Positions 1-6,858 of a DNA stretch of 12,480 nucleotides are shown in pieces. Below the pieces are notes generated by a model, which made no database searches, had not been told where the DNA came from, and saw only the letters and a list, made by a program, of their open reading frames with translations. Every line of letters begins with the position of its first letter. The stretch's first letter is position 1. Location of the stretch: positions 1-12,480 of the forward strand of contig JAUUNK010000145.1 in assembly GCA_030844565.1 (NCBI GenBank), written 5' to 3'. Source of the DNA: Bacteroides ovatus (GTDB lineage Bacteria; Bacteroidota; Bacteroidia; Bacteroidales; Bacteroidaceae). Position numbers and translations under genes: made by a program.

Positions 1-1
1 G

Positions 2-1204
2 GGAACCAAGAAGGGTTACCTCTGGGCTATCGGTGTTTGGTCGGCAGGCGCCTGCCTCCATGCTCTCTGCGGAATTGCCACCGAACATTACGTAGGCATG
101 CACAATGCAGCCGAAATGATTGCAGCCACTGGCGACGTCGTAGTGATATTAGCTACTGTAAGTATGTACTTCTTTCTGGCAGCACGCTGCATCCTGGCAT
201 TGGGTGAAGCAGGTAACTTCCCCGCAGCCATCAAAGTAACTGCCGAATACTTCCCTAAGAAAGACCGCGCGTATGCCACTTCTATATTCAATGCCGGTGC
301 TTCTATCGGTGCGTTGATTGCTCCCCTTACTATCCCTCTGTTGGCAAAGGCCTGGGGTTGGGAAATGGCATTCATCGTAATCGGTGGACTGGGCTTCATC
401 TGGATGGCTATGTGGGTGTTCATGTATACCGCTCCTTCCAAAAGCAAACACGTCAACATGGCTGAGCTCGAATACATTGAACAAGACCGTCAAGAAGAAG
501 GTACACTCGACATTAAAGAAGAAGACCAAAAGAAAATGGGATTCTGGCAATGTTTCACTTACAAACAAACGTGGGCATTCGCTTTCGGTAAGTTCATGAC
601 GGACGGCGTATGGTGGTTCTTCCTCTTCTGGACTCCTTCTTACCTCAACACTCAATTTGGTATCAAAACTTCCGACGGGCTGGGTATGGCATTGATTTTC
701 ACGCTCTACGCCATCACGATGCTCTCTATCTATGGCGGTAAGCTTCCTACTATTTTCATTAACCGCACCGGTATGAATCCGTATGCAGCACGTATGAAAG
801 CCATGTTAATCTTTGCATTTATTCCCTTGCTGGTATTGCTGGCACAGCCATTAGGTACTATTTCTCCTTGGCTCCCGGTCATCATGATTGGTTTGGGAGG
901 TGCTGCCCACCAATCTTGGTCAGCAAACATTTTCTCCACCGTAGGCGATATGTTCCCCAAAACAGCTATTGCAAGTATCACAGGAATAGGTGGTATGGCA
1001 GGTGGCATCGGTTCTATGATTCTGCAATATGTAGCAGGTGAATTGTTCGTTTATGCAGGCGAAACCAATATGACATTTATGGGATTTGCCGGTAAACCTG
1101 CCGGATACTTCATTATCTTCTGCGTTTGTGCCGTAGCCTACCTCATTGGTTGGGTTGTAATGAAAGCATTGGTTCCGAAGTATAAGCCAATCGTACTGGA
1201 ATAA
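2..1204 (+). CDS. MFS transporter, hexuronate (ExuT-like) ACS family, 5'-truncated by window edge
   Basis: The reading frame is open from base 2 and gives 400 residues up to a TAA at 1202-1204. The start codon and roughly the first 70-80 residues lie outside the window, judged against the usual length of about 430. The family call rests on GEAGNFPAAIK followed by YFPKKDR and FNAGASIGALIAP (about residues 68-109), which matches the TM4-TM5 region of ExuT-type anion:cation symporters, and on GGAAHQSWSANIFS near the C-terminus, matching the GGFAHQ region of E. coli ExuT. Repeated hydrophobic helices flank a charged central loop (about residues 140-170). It would sit in the inner membrane and import hexuronates or related sugar acids with protons. 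The exact substrate is inferred. It converges on the efflux operon and is unlikely to be functionally linked to it; its own operon would lie to the left. By eye it is somewhat more GC-rich than the efflux genes. Confidence 0.88.
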   Translation, partial: GTKKGYLWAIGVWSAGACLHALCGIATEHYVGMHNAAEMIAATGDVVVILATVSMYFFLAARCILALGEAGNFPAAIKVTAEYFPKKDRAYATSIFNAGASIGALIAPLTIPLLAKAWGWEMAFIVIGGLGFIWMAMWVFMYTAPSKSKHVNMAELEYIEQDRQEEGTLDIKEEDQKKMGFWQCFTYKQTWAFAFGKFMTDGVWWFFLFWTPSYLNTQFGIKTSDGLGMALIFTLYAITMLSIYGGKLPTIFINRTGMNPYAARMKAMLIFAFIPLLVLLAQPLGTISPWLPVIMIGLGGAAHQSWSANIFSTVGDMFPKTAIASITGIGGMAGGIGSMILQYVAGELFVYAGETNMTFMGFAGKPAGYFIIFCVCAVAYLIGWVVMKALVPKYKPIVLE

Positions 1205-1224
1205 ACTTAATATTCTCACATACC

Positions 1225-1267
1225 TTAAAAAGCCGGTTATAGTCTTTCTCTATAATCGGCTTTTTAA
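1225..1267 (+). terminator. Hairpin terminator of the MFS gene, probably bidirectional
   Basis: The 18-base arms at 1225-1242 and 1250-1267 are complementary except for one G-T position, with a 7-base loop (1243-1249). The stem carries AAAAAGCCG on the left and CGGCTTTTT on the right, so a T run closes the structure when read on either strand. It begins 20 bases after the MFS stop codon. Because the efflux operon converges on it from the other side, it could also stop minus-strand transcription, although the repeat element at 1281-1388 would be transcribed first. Confidence 0.85.
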
Positions 1268-1280
1268 GTATTAAGAAGTA

Positions 1281-1388
1281 GCTTCTCAGCTATTAATGAT
1301 TGAGTTGTCAGGTGTTAACAGCTGTCACGATGGATGTTAATACCTGACAACTCAACTGTTAACACCTGAGAAGCCATTTATTAATAGC
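1281..1388. repeat. Intergenic element of related inverted and direct repeats (REP-like)
   Basis: A 20-base arm at 1301-1320 is complementary to 1335-1354 with a single G-T position and a 14-base loop. A third related copy at 1357-1375 is a direct repeat of 1335-1353 (15 of 19 bases the same, 22-base period). It can pair perfectly with 1308-1320 over 13 bases, so two alternative hairpins compete for the same left arm. Outer short pairs add to the fold: 1281-1289 with 1366-1374 (GCTTCTCAG / CTGAGAAGC) and 1289-1297 with 1380-1388 (GCTATTAAT / ATTAATAGC). No reading frame or T-run is attached. It resembles a repetitive extragenic palindrome lying between convergent genes, where it could protect 3' ends of mRNA or assist termination. 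Whether it recurs elsewhere in the genome cannot be seen from this window. Confidence 0.6.
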
Positions 1389-1417
1389 CATGGCGCAGGA
1401 TATAAAACGCCTTCAAC

Positions 1418-2131
1418 TCACACAAACTTCTCTCTCTTCTGTAAATTCAGCAACCCAATCATCATACAAATTAAACTGGCGGACAAAAGGAAAATACGAT
1501 TCTTGATAAGAATCCCTTCCCAGATGATGGGATGAAAATTGTTGGGCACACTGAAAGGATTCAACAGTATATTCCAAAAAGAACGCGACATGTTGTTGTT
1601 TCCAGTCACAAATATCAATATAATACCAATGACAATCATCAGCACAGCAGTTCCGTTCCCGCTTCGGGTAATGGTAGAAAACATAAAAGCCATGTTACCG
1701 AAAAAGAGAACAGGGAACATCAATTGTAAAGACATCTCAAACGGATTGACCGGATATAATAAAAGAATAGCTACGTATGAGAAAGCAATCAGGATAGCAA
1801 AAATAGCTACATAAATCATAAGTAACCGTACACCCCACACCTTATATTTATAATTGGGAATGCCAAAAAGAATTTCCAATATCCGGCTGTCTTCGTCATT
1901 CTGGATGCCGAAAACAGCGGGATAGAAAATAAGCAATATGCAGGGAAACAGAAGTATACTATAAATAAGTCCTTCATTAATCTCCGCCCGCTTCCATGCG
2001 TTGTGAAACATAAAAAAAGCAAAGAAGCCAAATGCAGCCAACAGGAACCAGATAAATTTACCGGCAAATATTATCTTCAAATTATACTTCACTACCTTGG
2101 GCAGCAGTCCAATTAATTGATTAAATGTCAT
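1418..2131 (-). CDS. ABC-2-type transporter permease, six helices
   Basis: This 237-residue protein is mostly hydrophobic, with helices at about residues 25-43, 55-74, 101-125, 133-154, 161-176 and 212-230. Between helices 2 and 3 it has NDEDSRILEILFGIP (about 78-92). This matches the cytoplasmic coupling segment of ABC-2 permeases (pattern E..GTLE.LL..P), the part that contacts the nucleotide-binding domain. Only 15 bases separate it from the upstream RND-ABC gene. The upstream TAA runs straight into a purine-rich AAGGAAGAGAAG ribosome-binding stretch (about 2135-2146), so translation is probably coupled. It most likely pairs with the ABC ATPase domain at the C-terminus of that neighbour, as a homodimer or together with the neighbour's extra helices. 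The substrate is unknown. It is the last gene of the operon. Confidence 0.83.
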   Translation of the reverse strand: MTFNQLIGLLPKVVKYNLKIIFAGKFIWFLLAAFGFFAFFMFHNAWKRAEINEGLIYSILLFPCILLIFYPAVFGIQNDEDSRILEILFGIPNYKYKVWGVRLLMIYVAIFAILIAFSYVAILLLYPVNPFEMSLQLMFPVLFFGNMAFMFSTITRSGNGTAVLMIVIGIILIFVTGNNNMSRSFWNILLNPFSVPNNFHPIIWEGILIKNRIFLLSASLICMMIGLLNLQKREKFV

Positions 2132-2146
2132 ATTCTTCTCTTCCTT

Positions 2147-5100
2147 TTAATTCATATTCTTCAATAAACAGAGATAAGCGTCTTCCAAATTGGCTTCAAC
2201 TTCTACGGCTCCTTCGTAAGGTTGCTCAACTGAGAGATAACGCACGCGAATCGTATCGCCCTGCTGAATATGATGTATTACCAATGACTTATCCAGCACT
2301 TTCTCAAATTCCGCCTTATCTATATTAAATTGCCAAACCTTCCCATTAGCCATTTCCACCATATCCGAAGGATTACCAAAATATTTCAGTTCCCCTTTGT
2401 TTATCACCACCACCTGATTACAAGAACTGGATATATCTTCAATGATGTGAGTTGAGAAAATAACTATTCGGTCTTTACTCAATCCTACTAATAAATTACG
2501 GAAACGAATGCGCTCACGCGGGTCCAACCCTGCCGTAGGTTCATCTACTACCAAAATACGCGGCAAGTGGAGTAAAATGAGTGCAATACCGATGCGCTGT
2601 TTCATACCACCCGAGAAAGAACCTATATTCTCGTCTTTCCGCTCATACATGTGTACAGCCTTCAACACATATTCCAACCGTTCCTTACGTAAGTTGCCGT
2701 CTACGATGCCCTTGAGTATAGCCTGGTAGTCCAGAAACTCCCAGGATGTCATATTTTCATAAGTACCGAACTCTTGCGGCAAGAAGCCTATCAAGCTTTG
2801 CAATTCTTCTCTATAAATACGGGTATCCATGCCATTGATCCAGATACTTCCGTAGCTCTGCTCGAATATACCGCAAATCATGCGCATCAGGGTAGATTTC
2901 CCGGCTCCATTGGGACCTAATAGTCCAAACATACCTGTCTGAATCTCAAACGATACACCTCGTAATGCTTTGAAAGGCTTACGCCGTTTTCCAATCAAAG
3001 GAATGCTTTTAACCATGCGGAAATAAGAACGGCGGAGATTTACAAAACGTCCGGTTATGCGCTCTATGTTTATATTGCGTTCATATAAGTATTGGGAAGT
3101 AACATAAACAGCAATTCCTGCAAACCACAATAAACCGGTCATGACAACTAAACCATTATTGTCCATCTTCTTAAATAGTTCGAATAAGATAACAGGAGGA
3201 AGCCCCCAAAATATTATCCGGTTGGCTATCCTCACTTGCCTGTTCTCTTGGTAACGGTAATATAAATAGGAACGCACTTTTCTCCATAGATACAAGGCAG
3301 ATGCATAAATAGCGAACGAGAACAGGAAAATCCAAAGTCGGTGCTGGATAAAGAAGTAAGTGAAATAGATGCCAAAGACCAACACACCGAACTGCCATAA
3401 CACATTTATAAAATCTTTCAAGGAATGATATTCATTACTTAACCCCAAGCGTTTGCGTATTTGCAAGCCACTGTTCCATTGACGGGTGAAACGTCCGGGC
3501 CAATCATATATCTTAACCAGGTTGCGAACAGAAATGCATATCTCCTCCTTCGGGTCTATTACTTTCGATTTTGCCCGCCGGAGGCTGGTTTGTGCAAAGT
3601 AGGTCATGCCCGGTATGCCTGCAATTAGTGCCACCAGATAGATTGACTGCCAAAGCATTCCTTCGGCATACAACCAAATACTGACTACACCGCAAACAAA
3701 AAGAATAAAATGAACGACCCATATCTTAGGAGACAACGAACGATACCACTGAAGTACGTTTTCCAACCCCATGCAAACAGTAGGGATTAAAATCAACGTC
3801 AACAAGGCGGAAAAAAGAAGCCCTCCGATTACTGTAATAGCAAAAGGCGCACCAATAGCTCCTGCATATTCCGTATCTCCCATAGCCAACGGAAACATAG
3901 CGGCAATCGTCGTAATAGAGGTTATTAAAATGGGACGTATACGAGACATGCCCGCCGTCATTAATGCACGGTTGCGGCGATAACCCCTTTTACGCAGAAT
4001 ATTGGCATAGTCTATCAGAATGATTCCGTTATTGACCACCACTCCAAGCAAAATAAGAAAACCAGTCAGTGTATTTGCATTCATCAGACTGTTTCCAGTC
4101 AGCAACAAAGCCAACAAGGAACCTATAGCAGCCAACGGAATGGTGAAAAGTAAAACGAAAGGTGTGACAACCGACTCAAAGACTGAGGCAAGTATCATAA
4201 AAATCAAGAGAAAAGCAGCTAATATAAGAAACTTGAAATCTCCAAACTCATCCTCTTCATGAAATACCTGCACAGCCACTCCAGACGGAAGATTATAACT
4301 GGCAATCAACTGATCAATATCGGAACGATAACCTTCTAACAACTCCTTCGAAGATTGCACATCTCTTGGAAAGTTATAGTACACTTCGATTTGTTTATCT
4401 TGATTGACACGTATAATCCGCGAACGCCCCCGACCATAATGAAGAGTGGATATATCTTCCAAATTATGCGTACCGCCTTTAGCATTTTCTATTTGAATGG
4501 CACGCAAGTCGGCTACAGTCTTTTCCTTCTGAGCCTTTTTTTCTACCTCTTCTTCAGTCTCTTCTTCAGGTATTTCGTCACGAATAATAATATCATAGTT
4601 ATCTTCTCCTACCTTAAAAGTGGCATTGGAGGAGAATTCATTATTGAGTGCCGTTAATCCGGAAGTAATATTATTACGAGTAATATCATAAGTGGTTAGC
4701 AGAATAGGGTCGAAATTTAAGTTGATTTCCGCTTGGCGGGGAGTATATGAAACATGGGTACGTTGCACGAACTCCTGCTCATCCAAAAGATAACGCACTT
4801 CTTCCGCCACCATCTGCATCATTTCGAAATCGGAACCTCGGACAACTACCCGTTCGCGACTGTTACCTATACCAAGTAAACGCATGAAACCACCCAAACC
4901 GCTCAAAGCAGAATTATCTCCCCCGCCACCCATGGCATCCGAAACATATATTTCCGCTCCGTTGATATTGGACACCTTCGATTGTACATCCGATTTAATA
5001 TCTGCTATTTTGCGTTTACCATCTTTCAAGAAGTCCTCTTTCAAAACCAATGTAAGAGTCGCTTCTTTCTCCCGCACACGGCAAATAAGATCTTTCTTAT

Positions 5101-6856
5101 CCGGAAAGTCTTCCAAGCGTTCTTCTAACACTCTCACTATTTTATCTGTATTTTCAAGCGTACTTCCGGTAGGCATTGTCACACTAATATCAAACCGATC
5201 CGAATCAATCTCCTTCATCTGCTCCACATTCCAAGTGAGCGACAAAATGAGAGTAACAAAAAGTAATATCACAGCTCCGAATACTGTCACTCCCGAATGA
5301 CGCATACAAGTCTTTAACAAAACCAGGTAGATCTGTATCGGACGTTGGATGATAGACACCTTTTCATAGACAACGCTTTTTCCATTCTTCTTTTTCAAGA
5401 TAAGATAGGTAACCATTGGAATGAAAAGTAAAGCCACAAACAAAGAAATTGTTAATGTGGATATAATGGATACACCGATATGATGTCCAATCAATTTAAT
5501 CAAAAAATTATCGGAGAAAACAAAGGGTAAAAAGACGGTAATGGTAGTTAAAGTAGCCGCCACAATAGAACGCCACACCTCTTTGGTTCCCTGGGTAACT
5601 GAGCGTTCGGGCGTACAACCGCTGCTCGATAGACGATAGATATTCTCGAGCACAACGACACTGTTATCCAGCAACATTCCGATAGCTAACGCCATCCCCA
5701 CCAACGTAAGGCTATTGATGGTAATGCCAAAAGCATAAAAGAAATTGAAAGCGGTATAGACTGAGATCGGTATAGAAAGCGCTATAAAGAATACTAATCG
5801 AATATTCTTTAGAAAGAGCCACAAGATAAGTACAGCCAACAATCCACCTACCAATGCCAAGTTTATGATTTGGTTGATGTTATCCTCCATAGTTTCCGCT
5901 TTGTTCTCTTGGATTACTATTTCCAAATCCAACGGAAGCAGCTTTTCATTCAGTTTATCTATCACTTCCGTCACACGGTGGGCAAGCTCAATCAGATTAG
6001 TCTGCGAATCGTTAATTAAAGCTACAGAAACGGCTTCTTTCCCATTTACGCGACTATAAGTGGTTTCATCTTTCAAATCAAAAAACACCGTCGCTACATC
6101 CTTCAACAAAATAGGGCCCGGAGCAACCACAATATTTTCCAAATCAGAAACCTTTGTATACATGGCATTGACGTGGACAAAGTTCTTGCTATCCGGTTCA
6201 TTCGCAAAACCAACAAATGTCTTTTCCTGAGTGTTTTGCTGGAGCAAATTGCTTATTTTGGAAGGTGTAAGGTTCAGTGCCTTACAAGTTGCCGGATTAA
6301 GACGCACCTCAATAGCCTTTTGCCGCCCTCCGTATATATTGACCGAGGCTACCCCGTCTATGTTCTCCAAGTCGGGACGGATATTCTCATCCACCAGGTT
6401 TCTGACACGGTCGGTCCCTCCTGACCCACGCACCTGAAGCACCATGAAATTATTATTCATCTGAGCAATATCAACTTTCTGTACCTGCACGGTGAAACCA
6501 CTGGGAAGAGAAGCTGCTATTTCATTCACCTTCTCTTGTAGCTTAAGGCTAGTCATTTTAAAGTTGATATTCTTCTTAAAGTCAATCTGTATACTGGATT
6601 GCCTCCTGTCAATATAAGATTGGAGCTTATCTACCCCTCCTATTGCACTGACTGCTCCTTCGAGTGGAATAATCACTTCCGACTCTACATACGAAGGGTC
6701 CATATCCTGCTGGGACGACACTTGGATAAACAGAACCGGAAGTTCCGCATTAGGCAATAACTCCACCGGAAGTTGTTTATATGACACATATCCCAAAAGG
6801 CTAAGTGCAATAAACAACATGCAAATCGTAATTCTCCTATTTAGTAAAAAGTTCAT
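2147..6856 (-). CDS. RND efflux pump subunit fused to a membrane segment and an ABC ATPase
   Basis: A single open frame of 1569 residues. I take ATG at 6856 as the start; an in-frame TTG at 6862 would add two residues. Residues 1 to about 1038 are a complete AcrB/CzcA-type RND pump with twelve helices and two large periplasmic loops. Its TM4 motif is GMLLDNSVVVLENI (D397, N398) and TM10 has VVVNNGIILID. Two further helices follow (about 1045-1066 and 1067-1090). A cytosolic piece ISVRNLVKIY (1108-1117) then resembles the first strand and A-loop of an ABC domain, and four more helices come next (about 1149-1257). The rest of the ABC ATPase is intact: Walker A GPNGAGKST 1314-1322, Q1361, signature FSGGM 1414-1418, Walker B ending D1438-E1439, H1470. 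The tail (about 1490-1569) is typical of ABC-2 ATPases. Helix counts keep all ABC parts in the cytosol. Its partners are the flanking RND and permease genes. The substrate is unknown. Confidence 0.9.
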   Translation of the reverse strand: MNFLLNRRITICMLFIALSLLGYVSYKQLPVELLPNAELPVLFIQVSSQQDMDPSYVESEVIIPLEGAVSAIGGVDKLQSYIDRRQSSIQIDFKKNINFKMTSLKLQEKVNEIAASLPSGFTVQVQKVDIAQMNNNFMVLQVRGSGGTDRVRNLVDENIRPDLENIDGVASVNIYGGRQKAIEVRLNPATCKALNLTPSKISNLLQQNTQEKTFVGFANEPDSKNFVHVNAMYTKVSDLENIVVAPGPILLKDVATVFFDLKDETTYSRVNGKEAVSVALINDSQTNLIELAHRVTEVIDKLNEKLLPLDLEIVIQENKAETMEDNINQIINLALVGGLLAVLILWLFLKNIRLVFFIALSIPISVYTAFNFFYAFGITINSLTLVGMALAIGMLLDNSVVVLENIYRLSSSGCTPERSVTQGTKEVWRSIVAATLTTITVFLPFVFSDNFLIKLIGHHIGVSIISTLTISLFVALLFIPMVTYLILKKKNGKSVVYEKVSIIQRPIQIYLVLLKTCMRHSGVTVFGAVILLFVTLILSLTWNVEQMKEIDSDRFDISVTMPTGSTLENTDKIVRVLEERLEDFPDKKDLICRVREKEATLTLVLKEDFLKDGKRKIADIKSDVQSKVSNINGAEIYVSDAMGGGGDNSALSGLGGFMRLLGIGNSRERVVVRGSDFEMMQMVAEEVRYLLDEQEFVQRTHVSYTPRQAEINLNFDPILLTTYDITRNNITSGLTALNNEFSSNATFKVGEDNYDIIIRDEIPEEETEEEVEKKAQKEKTVADLRAIQIENAKGGTHNLEDISTLHYGRGRSRIIRVNQDKQIEVYYNFPRDVQSSKELLEGYRSDIDQLIASYNLPSGVAVQVFHEEDEFGDFKFLILAAFLLIFMILASVFESVVTPFVLLFTIPLAAIGSLLALLLTGNSLMNANTLTGFLILLGVVVNNGIILIDYANILRKRGYRRNRALMTAGMSRIRPILITSITTIAAMFPLAMGDTEYAGAIGAPFAITVIGGLLFSALLTLILIPTVCMGLENVLQWYRSLSPKIWVVHFILFVCGVVSIWLYAEGMLWQSIYLVALIAGIPGMTYFAQTSLRRAKSKVIDPKEEICISVRNLVKIYDWPGRFTRQWNSGLQIRKRLGLSNEYHSLKDFINVLWQFGVLVFGIYFTYFFIQHRLWIFLFSFAIYASALYLWRKVRSYLYYRYQENRQVRIANRIIFWGLPPVILFELFKKMDNNGLVVMTGLLWFAGIAVYVTSQYLYERNINIERITGRFVNLRRSYFRMVKSIPLIGKRRKPFKALRGVSFEIQTGMFGLLGPNGAGKSTLMRMICGIFEQSYGSIWINGMDTRIYREELQSLIGFLPQEFGTYENMTSWEFLDYQAILKGIVDGNLRKERLEYVLKAVHMYERKDENIGSFSGGMKQRIGIALILLHLPRILVVDEPTAGLDPRERIRFRNLLVGLSKDRIVIFSTHIIEDISSSCNQVVVINKGELKYFGNPSDMVEMANGKVWQFNIDKAEFEKVLDKSLVIHHIQQGDTIRVRYLSVEQPYEGAVEVEANLEDAYLCLLKNMN
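3086..3505 (-). other. Four-helix membrane insert between A-loop strand and Walker A of the ABC domain
   Basis: Within the fusion protein, the strand ISVRNLVKIY (encoded at 3506-3535) and the strand FKALRGVSFEI (encoded from 2974 leftward) would normally be some 10-30 residues apart at the start of an ABC ATPase. Here about 177 residues lie between them (encoded at 2975-3505). They include a short basic cytosolic stretch and four predicted helices (encoded at about 3086-3412): FINVLWQFGVLVFGIYFTYF, LWIFLFSFAIYASALYLW, IIFWGLPPVILFELF and LVVMTGLLWFAGIAVYVT. Four is an even number, so both flanks stay on the cytosolic side. The helices are seen as hydrophobic runs. Reading them as an insertion into the ATPase fold is inference. 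Confidence 0.6.
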
Positions 6857-6858
6857 CT

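Noticed and set aside
149..655. Minus-strand open frame of 168 codons inside the MFS gene
   Set aside because: It lies wholly antisense to a clear transporter gene, its translation has no recognisable domain, and charged residues are scattered without pattern.
920..1219. Minus-strand open frame of 99 codons reaching from the MFS gene into the intergenic region
   Set aside because: It starts beside the MFS stop within the terminator approach and overlaps conserved ExuT-like sequence; no ribosome-binding site or domain is visible.
1301..1354. 20-base stem-loop considered as an intrinsic terminator of the efflux operon
   Set aside because: No T-run follows the stem on either strand and the loop is 14 bases. 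The hairpin at 1225-1267 is the better terminator.
1205..1417. Search for a small gene, tRNA, riboswitch or promoter in the intergenic region
   Set aside because: The two flanking genes converge, so no promoter is expected. The space is filled by the terminator and repeat element, and no cloverleaf or small open frame with a start signal was seen.
3500..3750. Possible frameshift or assembly join making the RND-ABC fusion
   Set aside because: The frame continues smoothly through coherent hydrophobic helices and the ABC-like strand on both sides, and topology stays consistent. Nothing in the sequence suggests an error, though reads would be needed to exclude it.
4884..5300. Plus-strand open frame of 138 codons inside the fusion gene
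   Set aside because: It is antisense to the RND periplasmic region, has no family signature, and no neighbouring gene on that strand.
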